A stretch of 64,000 bases of DNA, taken from NCBI RefSeq assembly GCF_030440515.1, contig NZ_CP076543.1, forward strand, positions 992,001-1,056,000, read 5' to 3'. Below, in pieces: positions 35,778 through 44,339 of the stretch. This DNA is from Streptomyces xanthophaeus (lineage in GTDB: Bacteria; Actinomycetota; Actinomycetes; Streptomycetales; Streptomycetaceae). The notes beneath the pieces were generated by a model. That model did no database searches. It saw nothing but the letters and a program-made list of their open reading frames with translations, and had not been told where the DNA came from. How positions within the stretch are numbered: the first letter of the stretch is position 1; each line of letters opens with the position of its first letter. The position numbers and the translations under genes were made by a program.

Positions 35778-37046
35778 GTGGCCCTTTCCTCCCCCGGCAC
35801 CGGCTCCGCCGCCGCCACCACCGACGCGTCCCCCGGACCCGGCCCCGGACCGGGCCCGGCACGGCGCGGCCTGCTGCCCCTGCTGCTCGTCGGCAACAGC
35901 GCCATGTACGCGCTCTACATCGGCGTGGCCGGCGTCCTGCTCGCGCTCCAGGTCGAGGACATCGATCCGGCGGACAAGGTGGCGAACTTCGGCCTGATCG
36001 CGGGGGTCTCGGCGATCTTCGCCACGGTCTTCAACCCCGTCGCAGGCGCCCTGTCCGACCGCAGCGGGCGGCGCAATCCATGGATCCTCGGCGGTGGACT
36101 CGCCGCCGTGCCCGCGATGTTCCTGCTGGGCCTCGCCGACACGATCCTGCTGATCACGATCGCCTGGTGCCTCGGGCAGGCCGTCATGAACGTCTACCAG
36201 GCGGCCCTCACCTCCGTGGTCCCCGACCGGGTCCCCATGGACGCCCGCGGCAGGGCCTCCGCGGCCGTGGGCCTCGGCCTGCCCTTCGGCTCCACGCTCG
36301 GCGCGCTCGTCGGCGCGGCCTTCTCCGAGGACTACCGCACCGGATACCTCGTCTTCGGCGCCCTCGTCGCGGGCGCCGCGGTGCTCTTCACCGCCTGCGG
36401 CCGCGAGCAGCGGCTCCCGGCCCGCGCCCCGATGCCCGTCAAGGAGCAGCTCGCCGCCTTCACGGGCGCGCTGCGCGACCACGACTTCCGGTGGGCCTTC
36501 ATCGGGCGGGCACTGCTCGTCCTCGGCTACTTCGCCGTGAGCGGCTACCAGCTCTACATCCTGCAGGACCACACCGTGCTGCCCGACGGCATGAAGCCGG
36601 AGGCCGCGGTGGCGGTGCTGATGCCGCTGACCAGTGTGGCGATGGTCGTCTCCACGGTCCTCGGCGGATACCTGTCGGACCGGTTCGACCGCCGCAAGCT
36701 CTTCGTCGGCGCTTCCGCGCTGCTGTCCGCCGTCGCACTCGTCATCCCGGCCGTGTCGGCCGGCTGGACCGCCATGCTGTGCTTCGCCGTGGTCAACGGG
36801 CTGGCGTTCGGGTGCTACATGGCCGTGGACACCGCCCTGGTGACCATGGTGCTGCCCAAGGCCGAGGACGCCGCGCGCGACATGGGCGTACTCAACATCG
36901 CCAACGCCGGCCCGCAGATCATCGCGCCGTTCGTCGCCTCGGTGGTCGTCTCCGTCAGCGGCGGGTACACCGCGCTGTTCGTCGTCGCGGCCGTGCTGGC
37001 GGTGGCGGGGGCCCTGGCCGTGAAGCCGATCCGCAGCGTGCGCTGA
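35778..37046 (+). CDS. MFS transporter
   Basis: A 422-residue major facilitator with about 12 membrane segments. After a Gly/Pro-rich 34-residue N-terminus, conserved motif A appears between segments 2 and 3 as ALSDRSGRRNPWILGGG, and the pseudo-repeat LGGYLSDRFDRRKLFVG occurs in the second half. Substrate unknown; the LacI regulator and following hydrolase and amidase suggest a small organic nutrient or conjugate. GTG at 35778 follows AGGAGGG at five bases. Confidence 0.85.
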   Translation: MALSSPGTGSAAATTDASPGPGPGPGPARRGLLPLLLVGNSAMYALYIGVAGVLLALQVEDIDPADKVANFGLIAGVSAIFATVFNPVAGALSDRSGRRNPWILGGGLAAVPAMFLLGLADTILLITIAWCLGQAVMNVYQAALTSVVPDRVPMDARGRASAAVGLGLPFGSTLGALVGAAFSEDYRTGYLVFGALVAGAAVLFTACGREQRLPARAPMPVKEQLAAFTGALRDHDFRWAFIGRALLVLGYFAVSGYQLYILQDHTVLPDGMKPEAAVAVLMPLTSVAMVVSTVLGGYLSDRFDRRKLFVGASALLSAVALVIPAVSAGWTAMLCFAVVNGLAFGCYMAVDTALVTMVLPKAEDAARDMGVLNIANAGPQIIAPFVASVVVSVSGGYTALFVVAAVLAVAGALAVKPIRSVR

Positions 37047-37156
37047 CGCGCCGGCCCCCTGCCGCGCCGAGCGGCACGCCGCACCGGCGGCCCGCGTCCT
37101 CCGCACCTTCCGCACGTCCCACCCCGTCCGAAATTCACCACCGAGAAAGGCACATC

Positions 37157-37852
37157 GTGCACCTGCACACCCACACCTGGGGCGAGGGCGACCGCGTCGC
37201 CCTCCTGATCCACGGCATCATGGCCGACCACCGCACCTGGCGCCGGGTCGGCCCCGCACTCGCCGACCACGGATACCGCGTCATCGCCGTGGACCTGCGG
37301 GGTCACGGCGCCAGCGGCCGCGGCGAGTACAGCCCCGCGCTCTTCGCGGACGACGTGGTCGAGACGCTCCCGGCCGGCGCCGAACTCGCCATCGGCCACT
37401 CCCTCGGCGGCCTGACCCTGTCGCTCGCCGTGGACCGGCTGCGACCCGCCCGGGCCGTGTTCTCCGACCCCGCGTTCCACCTGGCCGCCCCGGCCGAGGG
37501 CTTCGGCCCCGAGGTGCTCGCGCAGTTCAAGACGGCGACCAGGGAGCAGATACGGGCGATGAGCCCGCGCTGGGAGGAGGTGGACGTCGACATCGAGCTG
37601 GAGACCCTGGCGGTCTGGGACGAGCGGACCGCGTTGAGCCTCGCGCCGCTGGCCGGCGCCGACCTGATGCCGCCCGCACCGGTGGTCCCCTCCCTCGTGC
37701 AGCTCGCCGATCCGAGCGTCCTCATCGACGATGAGCGGACGCAGCTGCTCAAGAGCCGCGGGTTCGAGGTGCGTTCGGTCGCCGGGGCGGGACACACCAT
37801 CCACCGGGACGACTTCGACGGGTTCATGGCCTCCCTGGAAGGCTGGCTCTAG
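37157..37852 (+). CDS. Alpha/beta hydrolase
   Basis: A 231-residue hydrolase. The oxyanion region is LLIHGIMADHRTW, the nucleophile Ser82 sits in GHSLGG, and the catalytic His is about residue 213 in GAGHTIHRDD. It should hydrolyse an ester or similar bond. GTG at 37157 follows GAAAGG. It comes 110 bases after the MFS gene and may be co-transcribed. Confidence 0.87.
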   Translation: MHLHTHTWGEGDRVALLIHGIMADHRTWRRVGPALADHGYRVIAVDLRGHGASGRGEYSPALFADDVVETLPAGAELAIGHSLGGLTLSLAVDRLRPARAVFSDPAFHLAAPAEGFGPEVLAQFKTATREQIRAMSPRWEEVDVDIELETLAVWDERTALSLAPLAGADLMPPAPVVPSLVQLADPSVLIDDERTQLLKSRGFEVRSVAGAGHTIHRDDFDGFMASLEGWL

Positions 37853-37862
37853 AACTACCCGG

Positions 37863-37907
37863 CCACTCCCCATTACCGTCTCCCTACCGACCGGTAATGG
37901 GGAGTGG
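37863..37907 (+). promoter_or_regulatory. Perfect 16-base hairpin covering the amidase ribosome site
   Basis: The arms at 37863-37878 and 37892-37907 are exact complements with a 13-base loop. The 3' arm contains GGGGAG (37899-37904), nine bases before the amidase ATG at 37914. In RNA this would hide the ribosome site; as DNA it could also be a terminator of the upstream gene or an operator. Confidence 0.7.
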
Positions 37908-37913
37908 TACGCG

Positions 37914-39320
37914 ATGTCCGATTCAGCTGTTCCGACGGCCTCCGGCCTGGTCGACATGGTCGGCGCCCTCGCCGAAGGGACCGTGTCGGCGCGGCGGTTG
38001 ACCGAGGAGGCACTGCGCCGGATCGCCGCGGCCCAGCCGGAGCTCAACGCCTTCCGGACCGTACGCGCCGAGGCCGCGCTCGCCGAGGCGGACGCGGCGG
38101 ACCGGCGGCTGGCCGCGGGCGAGCGGCTGCCGCTGCTGGGCGTACCGCTGGCGGTCAAGGACGACATGGACGTGACCGGGGAGCCGACCGCCTTCGGCTG
38201 CGCGGGGGCCTTCGCCCCGAAGACCGCCGACAGCGAGGCGGTACGAAGGCTGCGCGCCGCCGGCGCCGTGATCGTCGGCAAGACCCAGACGCCGGAGTTG
38301 GGGCAGTGGCCCTTCACCGAGGGCGAGGCCTTCGGCGAGACCCGCAACCCGTGGAACCCGGCCTACACGCCCGGCGGTTCCTCGGGCGGTTCGGCGGCCG
38401 CCGTGGCGGCGGGCCTGGTCCCGGCCGCCCTGGGCTCGGACGGGGCCGGCTCGGTCCGGATCCCCGCGGCCTGGACCCATCTGGTGGGGGTGAAGCCCCA
38501 GCGCGGCCGCATCTCCACCTGGCCGGAGCCGGAATCCTTCCACGGGCTCACGGTCAACGGCGTGCTGGCCCGCACCGTCGCCGACGCGGCGCTCCTGCTG
38601 GACGCCGCGAGCGGCCCGCACCCCGAGGACCTGCACCGCCCGGCACGGATCTCCGCCGTCGAGGCGACCCGGCGCACGCCCCGCCGGCTGCGGATCGCCC
38701 TCTCCTTCGCGATGGCCTTCACGGCGACACCCAAGCAGCTGGACCCGGAGGTCCGTTCCGCCGTGGAACGGCTGGCCGCGCGGCTGGAGTCGCTGGGCCA
38801 CGAGGTGATCCCGGAGGACCCGCGCTACGGCCCGATCGGCCTGACCTTCGTACCCCGCGCGACCAGCGGCGTACGGGACTGGGTAGCGCGGGTTCCCGAT
38901 CCCGCGCTGCTGGACCCGCGCACGCACGAGGCCGTACGGACGGGCCGCGTCCTGGGCGGGCTCGCCCTGCGGGCCTCCCGCCGGGCGGAGACGGCCCTGC
39001 GCAGGCGGGTCGGCGAGGTCTTCGACCGCTTCGACGTGGTGCTGACGCCGACGACGGCCACCCCGCCCCTGCGGATCGGGGCCCTGGCCGGGCTGGGGGC
39101 CATGGCCACGGACCGGGCGATGATCGCGGCCTGCCCGTACGCCTGGACGTGGAACGTGCTGGGCTGGCCGGGGGTGAACATCCCGGCAGGTCTCACGGCC
39201 GACGGACTGCCGATGGGAGCCCAGCTGCTGGGCCCGGCCGACTCGGAGCCGCTGCTGCTGGGGCTGGCCGCGCAGGTGGAGGCGGCGGAGGGCTGGGCGG
39301 CGGTGCGGCCGGGCCGCTAG
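37914..39320 (+). CDS. Amidase
   Basis: A 468-residue amidase-signature enzyme. The Ser-cisSer-Lys triad is visible: Lys82 in PLAVKDD, the cis-serine in PGGSSGGSAA (156-157) and nucleophile Ser180 in DGAGSVRIP. It cleaves an amide to acid and ammonia; substrate unknown. ATG at 37914 follows the site within a strong hairpin, so translation may be regulated. It is transcribed in the direction of the hydrolase, 61 bases behind it. Confidence 0.88.
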   Translation: MSDSAVPTASGLVDMVGALAEGTVSARRLTEEALRRIAAAQPELNAFRTVRAEAALAEADAADRRLAAGERLPLLGVPLAVKDDMDVTGEPTAFGCAGAFAPKTADSEAVRRLRAAGAVIVGKTQTPELGQWPFTEGEAFGETRNPWNPAYTPGGSSGGSAAAVAAGLVPAALGSDGAGSVRIPAAWTHLVGVKPQRGRISTWPEPESFHGLTVNGVLARTVADAALLLDAASGPHPEDLHRPARISAVEATRRTPRRLRIALSFAMAFTATPKQLDPEVRSAVERLAARLESLGHEVIPEDPRYGPIGLTFVPRATSGVRDWVARVPDPALLDPRTHEAVRTGRVLGGLALRASRRAETALRRRVGEVFDRFDVVLTPTTATPPLRIGALAGLGAMATDRAMIAACPYAWTWNVLGWPGVNIPAGLTADGLPMGAQLLGPADSEPLLLGLAAQVEAAEGWAAVRPGR

Positions 39321-39335
39321 GGGGCGAGCCCCTCC

Positions 39336-39357
39336 CCTCATGTAGGTTCCCATGAGG
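39336..39357. terminator. Possible hairpin after the amidase gene
   Basis: CCTCATG (39336-39342) pairs with CATGAGG (39351-39357), eight-base loop, 15 bases after the stop. It could be a weak terminator or lie in the leader of the next gene. Confidence 0.4.
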
Positions 39358-39398
39358 AACTATCAAGCGCCACATCGCCGGAAGGGGCGACGCGACCC

Positions 39399-40061
39399 AT
39401 GACTCAGCAGACATGGACGGCCGTTGACAACTACTTCGACGGACTCCTGGTCCAGGAGGACGAGGCGCTGGTCGCCGCGGCCGCCTCCACCGAGACCGCC
39501 GGCCTGCCCGCCCACCAGGTGGCCCCCAACCAGGGCAAGCTGCTGAACCTCCTCGCCCGCGTCCGCGGCGCCCGCCGCATCCTGGAGATCGGCACCCTGG
39601 GCGGCTACAGCACCATCTGGCTGGCCCGCGCCCTCCCGGCCGGCGGCCGGCTGGTCACGCTGGAGGTCGACGAGCGGTGCGCCGACGTCGCGGCCGCCAA
39701 CGTCGCCCGGGCCGGACTGGACCACGTCGTCGAGATCCGGCGCGGCCGCGCCGTCGACCTGCTGCCCGCGCTCACCGGCGAAGAGCCGTTCGACCTGGTC
39801 TTCATCGACGCCGACAAGCCGTCCAACCCCGAGTACCTGGAGTGGGCCCTCAAGCTCACCCGGCCCGGCAGCGTCATCATCGGCGACAACGTCGTCCGCG
39901 ACGGCGCCGTCGTCGACCCGGACAGCTCCGACCCCCGTGTGCAGGGCGTCCGCCGGTTCACCGAACTCATCGCCGAGCACGCGCAGTTGTCCGCCACCGC
40001 CCTGCAGACCGTCGGCAGCAAGGGCTACGACGGGCTCATCCTGGCCCTGGTCACCGACTGA
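39399..40061 (+). CDS. SAM-dependent O-methyltransferase
   Basis: A 220-residue member of the caffeoyl-CoA O-methyltransferase-like class. The SAM motif LEIGTLGGYSTIWLARALP is followed by VFIDADKPSNPEYL with the metal/acceptor aspartate and GDNVVRDGAVVDP. These enzymes methylate catechol-type hydroxyls. The ATG at 39399 follows GGAAGGGG. It stands alone. Confidence 0.88.
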   Translation: MTQQTWTAVDNYFDGLLVQEDEALVAAAASTETAGLPAHQVAPNQGKLLNLLARVRGARRILEIGTLGGYSTIWLARALPAGGRLVTLEVDERCADVAAANVARAGLDHVVEIRRGRAVDLLPALTGEEPFDLVFIDADKPSNPEYLEWALKLTRPGSVIIGDNVVRDGAVVDPDSSDPRVQGVRRFTELIAEHAQLSATALQTVGSKGYDGLILALVTD

Positions 40062-40392
40062 CCCACGGCGCCGGCGCGGGCCCTTTCCGCGCGAGCGGGG
40101 GACATCCGGGGGACACCGGGCCGCCTGGCGTCCTCTGCTCGCGCTGCGTTTGCCAGCCGCTACGGGCGGCCGGAGACTGGTGGTATCAGCGTGGCCCCGC
40201 CTCTGCAAACGGGGTTGGCCGGCGCCAACGCTTCTCCCGGTACTGCCACACCTAGTGGGCACCTGCCGTTCTGTCTGCGAGACCTTCCCGGAGGTCCCGT
40301 GGCAACGCTGCGTCCGGCCACGTTGAACGTCGCGCATCTTCCTCGTGTTGATGAATGCCGAACCGTCGGCTCTCTCACTCAGGAGGTACCCC
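40062..40392. other. Gap before the protease gene
   Basis: 331 bases between the O-methyltransferase and the M4 protease. It holds a GTTGGC (40214-40219)/GCCAAC (40224-40229) hairpin with a four-base loop and likely the protease promoter. No gene was recognised. Confidence 0.5.
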
Positions 40393-41604
40393 ATGAGGAG
40401 AACACGCCCGATCAACTGCATCATTCCCCCGTACATTCTCGACAGGCTCGTGGAGAGCAAAGACAAGGACGTGCAAAAAGCCGCCCTGAACACCCTGTTG
40501 ACCACTGCTCGCCTGCGGGGTGTGCGCTCGGCCCGAGTGACCTTCCCCGGCGCTGCCGCCCCGGGCAACGCCCGACGCACCGTCTTCGACTGCGAGCACT
40601 CGGAATTCCTCCAGACCGCTGCCCTGGCTCGGACGGAAGACGGACCGGAGTCCCCGGACAAGTCGGTCAACCAGGCCTTCGAAGCGCTCGGACTGACGCG
40701 CGATTTCTACAAGGAGGCGTTCCAGCGCAATTCCATCGATGACCGGGGAATGCGTCTGGACGGATTCGTCCACTTCGGCGAGAAGGTCGGTAACGCCTTC
40801 TGGGACGGGCGGCGGATGCTCTTCGGCGACGGGGACGGAACAGAATTCGGCGACCTCACCAGATCCCTCGAAGTGATCGCCCACGAGTTGACGCACGGAG
40901 TCACCGATCACACCTCGGCATTCGAATACCACAAGCAGTCCGGGGCCCTGAACGAGTCGATGTCGGACGTCTTCGGGTCGCTGGTCAAGCAGTGGAACAA
41001 GAAGGAGACGGCCGAGGAGGCCGACTGGCTGATCGGAGCCGACGTCTGGACCCCGGGAATCGAAGGAGACGCCCTGCGGTCGATGAAGGCCCCGGGGACG
41101 GCATTCAACCACCCGCTGGTCGGAAAGGACCCCCAGCCCGACCGTATGAGCAAATTCGTCCACATGCCCGACACCCGAGCCGGGGACAACGGTGCGGTGC
41201 ACTACAACTCCGGCATTCCGAACAAGGCCTTCTACCTGACGGCCGTGGGCATCGGCGGATTCGCCTGGGAGGCTGCCGGGACCCTCTGGTACGAGTCGCT
41301 CAAGGCGTCCACCGCCCAGGACCAGTTCCAGGACTTCGCGGACACCACCTTCCTGAAGGCCGGGGAATTGTTCGGCGTCGGCAGCCCCGAGCAGTCGGCT
41401 GTGCTGGCGGCGTGGCAGGAGGTCGAAATCCAGGTCAGAAGTGTCCCCATCGGGCTCGCCCGGGCACGGAGCTACGCGACCAACGGGCGCGGTGGCCTGG
41501 GCCGGCAAGACGGCCAGGTGGCCCTGACCAAGCAGATCAGGGACCTGAGCGACAAGGTGGCGGCGCTCGCCAGGGAGGTGGCCGCGCTGAAGGGCGACGG
41601 GTGA
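40393..41604 (+). CDS. Protealysin-type M4 metalloprotease
   Basis: A 403-residue thermolysin-family zinc protease. The zinc motif is HELTH (His164, Glu165, His168) with the third ligand Glu188 in GALNESMSD. The N-terminus has PPYIL at residues 12-16, the signature of the short propeptide of protealysin-like members, and no signal peptide, so the enzyme is cytoplasmic or leaves by a non-Sec route. The C-terminus ends in a coiled-coil-like segment (TKQIRDLSDKVAALAREVAA). ATG at 40393 follows a perfect AGGAGGT. The next gene is its probable inhibitor. Confidence 0.9.
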   Translation: MRRTRPINCIIPPYILDRLVESKDKDVQKAALNTLLTTARLRGVRSARVTFPGAAAPGNARRTVFDCEHSEFLQTAALARTEDGPESPDKSVNQAFEALGLTRDFYKEAFQRNSIDDRGMRLDGFVHFGEKVGNAFWDGRRMLFGDGDGTEFGDLTRSLEVIAHELTHGVTDHTSAFEYHKQSGALNESMSDVFGSLVKQWNKKETAEEADWLIGADVWTPGIEGDALRSMKAPGTAFNHPLVGKDPQPDRMSKFVHMPDTRAGDNGAVHYNSGIPNKAFYLTAVGIGGFAWEAAGTLWYESLKASTAQDQFQDFADTTFLKAGELFGVGSPEQSAVLAAWQEVEIQVRSVPIGLARARSYATNGRGGLGRQDGQVALTKQIRDLSDKVAALAREVAALKGDG

Positions 41605-41641
41605 CCACCGGAAATCGTCGCCGATCGGGAGGTTGCGCCCG

Positions 41642-41944
41642 GTGAAGGTGACCCTGGAGACATACGGCGGGCTGGCGGCGGCCGCCGACTTCCGCCGCCG
41701 GCCACAGGTGCTGGACACGGTCGACCTGCCCGAGAGTCCCGCGACGGAGCTGGCACGGCTGGTGGCGGCCGCCGTCGCAATGCCCGCGGAGGCCGACACC
41801 GGCCGCGCCAGGGATGCGAGGAGCTACACGATCACGGTGGAGGACGGCGGCCGCTCGACGCTCCTTGAGCAGTCGGACGCCGCCATGACCCCCGCGTTCG
41901 CGGCCTTGCTCACGTGGCTCCGGAGACACTTCGAGGGGCAGTGA
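41642..41944 (+). CDS. Emfourin-like protease inhibitor
   Basis: A 100-residue protein located 37 bases after the M4 protease in the same direction. Its pattern matches emfourins: beta-rich start KVTLETYGGLAAA, middle VDLPESPATELARLVAAAV and end TPAFAALLTWLRRHFEG. Emfourins bind and inhibit the adjacent protealysin-type enzyme inside the cell. GTG at 41642 follows GGGAGG at nine bases; a TTG three codons earlier is possible. This gives a protease-inhibitor pair in one operon. Confidence 0.82.
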   Translation: MKVTLETYGGLAAAADFRRRPQVLDTVDLPESPATELARLVAAAVAMPAEADTGRARDARSYTITVEDGGRSTLLEQSDAAMTPAFAALLTWLRRHFEGQ

Positions 41945-42084
41945 CCTGCGAGGGGGCGGGCTGCCTCACCCTCTCGCGAGGCTCTGCGGGCGCACCGCCT
42001 GCACGCGCGGGAGCCCCGGGCGAGACCTGGCGGGCGGGCTCCGACCCGCCGGGCCGAGCGGTGCGACCGGACCTCGAAGCCTAG

Positions 42085-42090
42085 TAATCT
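42085..42090 (+). promoter_or_regulatory. Leaderless -10 box
   Basis: TAATCT lies seven bases before the ATG at 42098, with no ribosome site. Confidence 0.45.
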
Positions 42091-42097
42091 CCGCGAA

Positions 42098-42559
42098 ATG
42101 ACGGCACTTTCCCACAGCAACGGCGACGTCGAGCAGCCCGGCCGCGATGGCGTCACCGCGACCACCGAGGCCGATCCGCACGCCATCGGCCCCGTGCGGA
42201 CCGAGTACGCCCCGGACCCCGACGGCGATCCCGACCCCGGCGAGATCGTGTGGACCTGGGTCCCCTTCGAGGAGAACGACGGGCGCGGCAAGGACCGTCC
42301 CGTGCTGGTCGTGGCCCGGGAGGCGGGCGGGCGGACCCTGCTCGCCGTACAGCTGTCCAGCAAGCGGCACGACCACGACCGGGAGTGGGTGCCGATCGGG
42401 ACGGGTCCGTGGGACAGCGCCGGGCGCGAGTCCTGGGTGGACGTGGACCGGGTGCTGCGGGTGCACGAGTCGGGGATGCGCCGTGAGGCCTGCGCGCTCG
42501 ACCGCGGCCGCTTCGACCTGGTCGTGGAGCGGCTGCGCGAGCGCTACGGCTGGCAGTGA
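42098..42559 (+). CDS. PemK/MazF-like protein, no visible antitoxin
   Basis: A 153-residue protein. After a 45-residue polar N-terminus the PemK/MazF-type core starts: GEIVWTWVPFEENDGRGKDR then PVLVVAREAGG and LAVQLSSKRHDHDREWVPIG. MazF-fold proteins are mostly sequence-specific RNases. No antitoxin-sized gene lies beside it, so it may be a non-toxic relative; the N-terminal extension is unusual. It is transcribed alone, probably from a leaderless promoter. Confidence 0.68.
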   Translation: MTALSHSNGDVEQPGRDGVTATTEADPHAIGPVRTEYAPDPDGDPDPGEIVWTWVPFEENDGRGKDRPVLVVAREAGGRTLLAVQLSSKRHDHDREWVPIGTGPWDSAGRESWVDVDRVLRVHESGMRREACALDRGRFDLVVERLRERYGWQ

Positions 42560-42698
42560 CGCACGCGGGCCGGGCGGTGGTCGCGGCCGTGCCCGCGGCC
42601 ACCGTCCGGGACCGGCCCCGGCTCCCGTGTCCCTGGCCCGGACGGTCCTGGTGATCTCCTAGGGTGAGGCCCGTAGGCGGACACAGGGAGTAGCGGGC

Positions 42699-44279
42699 AT
42701 GCGAATAGAACGACACAGGGTGAGCGAGGCCGCCCTGGCAGCGGTACGCGAGGACTTCGCGAACAAGATGATCTCGGACGTGTACTCCAGGTCCCGGGCC
42801 GGTCTGATCGACGCCTACGACTGGTGGGACATCACGCTCCGGTTCCTCGACGGCCTCGGCGCGTACTCGGCGGTGACCCCCGACCTCGACACCCCCGAGG
42901 CGAAGGCGATCCTGGGCGACGCGGCCGAAACGGCCGCCGCCACCGTGTCGTTCGCCGCCTACCCGAACGCGTCCTTCCACGTCTTCCTCAACTACGTCAA
43001 CTTCGGGCGCGACTACGAATCCGGGGCGGGGGGCATCGCCCAGCCGGTCAGCGCCGCGCGCTGGATCGACGCGTTCTGTGTGGCGGTCCTCGCCGACAAG
43101 GCCGAACGGCACGGCGAGGCCTTCCACTTCGCCCGTACGGCACCGCAACGGGCCGGCGGGCCCGGGCTCCCGCCGGTGGAGCTGATCAACGGCCTGCTGG
43201 CGTACGTCAGCGGGGACATCGGGGTCGAGTACCAGAAGCTCCCGCCCTCCCCGCAGGAGAAGGTCGCCGCGCTGGATGCCGCGCTCGCCCGGATCGCCGA
43301 CCGGCAGGCCAGGGCCGGAGCCGGGGCCGACAGGACCGGGGCGGCCGACCCCGCGACCGGCGCGCTGCGCGCCCTGCGCGCGCTGGCCGCCCGGGACCGC
43401 GAGGCCTTCGCCGCCGAGCTCGCCGCGCTGCTGCTCCCGTACTCCCGCCTGGAGGACCCCCGGGCCGAGCCGCGCAGCCTGCTGCCCCTGCTGCCGCTGG
43501 CGCTGGCCGCGCTCGGCTACCGCCGCGAGGGCTGGCAGCCGCCCGTCCAGTCCGGCTACCTGCCGCGGGCACTGGTCACCGGCTTCGAGACCCCGGCGCC
43601 GCGGGTGGGGCCGTACGGGCGCGAGCGGCGTGCGGACGCCGTCGCGGCGCTGGCCTCGGGCCCCCTGGTCGTCGAGCGCCCGGAGATGCGGGAGCCTGCG
43701 GAGCACGCCGACCACCTCGTGGGCAAGCTGTACGAGGCCACCCGAGCGGGTGGCGCGTCCGCGGACTCCGCCCGCCCGGACGGCCCGGACCGCCCGCTCC
43801 GCCCCGGGAGCTGGCACGAGTCCCTGAAGCGCGCCCTGATCACCGGCAGCCGTGCGGAACTCGCCCCGCTGGTCCTCAGCGGCCCCGCCGCGCTGGAGGA
43901 GGACCGTTCCGCGTACGCCTCGTACCGGCAGGCCCTGCACGACTACCTGCGGGGCGAGGACCCGGAGCCCGCCACCGACCGGGCCGTCGCCGATGTCGGG
44001 CAGACCCGGGAGTGGGGCTTCCTCCCGGCGCCGGCCGTGCTCTTCTCCCAGCTGGTGGAGGGCGACGAGGAGAGCTTCAACCTGGCCCTGGCCGACGCCC
44101 TGGAGGCCCACCGGGACTACTACTCGGTGGGCGACCGGCTCTTCGGCTCCGGGGCCGACGCCGCGGTCGGTTTCGAAGTCCTGGCTCTGGCCTGCCACGC
44201 CCGTCGCCGGGGCTGGCGGATCCGCGTCTCGTCGCCCTATCTGCCGGAGGTCCTGCTGGGGGCGGCGAACCCGTTCTGA
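42699..44279 (+). CDS. Imm49-like protein with a repeated C-terminal motif
   Basis: A 526-residue mainly helical protein whose ends resemble the Imm49 immunity family. Two related motifs are present: LGYRREGWQPPVQSGYLPRA (about residues 272-291) and RRGWRIRVSSPYLPEVLL (about 503-520), each preceded by a helical region, suggesting tandem copies. Imm49 proteins protect against polymorphic toxins; no toxin gene is adjacent. ATG at 42699 follows a TAGGCGGACACAGGGAG region. The family name rests on pattern recall and is moderately secure. Confidence 0.6.
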   Translation: MRIERHRVSEAALAAVREDFANKMISDVYSRSRAGLIDAYDWWDITLRFLDGLGAYSAVTPDLDTPEAKAILGDAAETAAATVSFAAYPNASFHVFLNYVNFGRDYESGAGGIAQPVSAARWIDAFCVAVLADKAERHGEAFHFARTAPQRAGGPGLPPVELINGLLAYVSGDIGVEYQKLPPSPQEKVAALDAALARIADRQARAGAGADRTGAADPATGALRALRALAARDREAFAAELAALLLPYSRLEDPRAEPRSLLPLLPLALAALGYRREGWQPPVQSGYLPRALVTGFETPAPRVGPYGRERRADAVAALASGPLVVERPEMREPAEHADHLVGKLYEATRAGGASADSARPDGPDRPLRPGSWHESLKRALITGSRAELAPLVLSGPAALEEDRSAYASYRQALHDYLRGEDPEPATDRAVADVGQTREWGFLPAPAVLFSQLVEGDEESFNLALADALEAHRDYYSVGDRLFGSGADAAVGFEVLALACHARRRGWRIRVSSPYLPEVLLGAANPF

Positions 44280-44281
44280 GC

Positions 44282-44330
44282 GCGGCGGGGCCCGCCGCCC
44301 AGCGGTCCAACGGCCACGCGGCCCCGCCGC
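44282..44330. terminator. Inverted repeat between convergent genes
   Basis: GCGGCGGGGCC (44282-44292) and GGCCCCGCCGC (44320-44330) form an 11-base stem with a 27-base loop between the Imm49-like and macrodomain genes. A tighter inner stem at 44282-44298 is an alternative. Probable bidirectional terminator. Confidence 0.6.
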
Positions 44331-44339
44331 CCCCGTGTC

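Noticed and set aside
40214..40229. Hairpin before the protease gene as part of a tRNA
   Set aside because: No cloverleaf, anticodon arm or conserved T-loop sequence is present around it.
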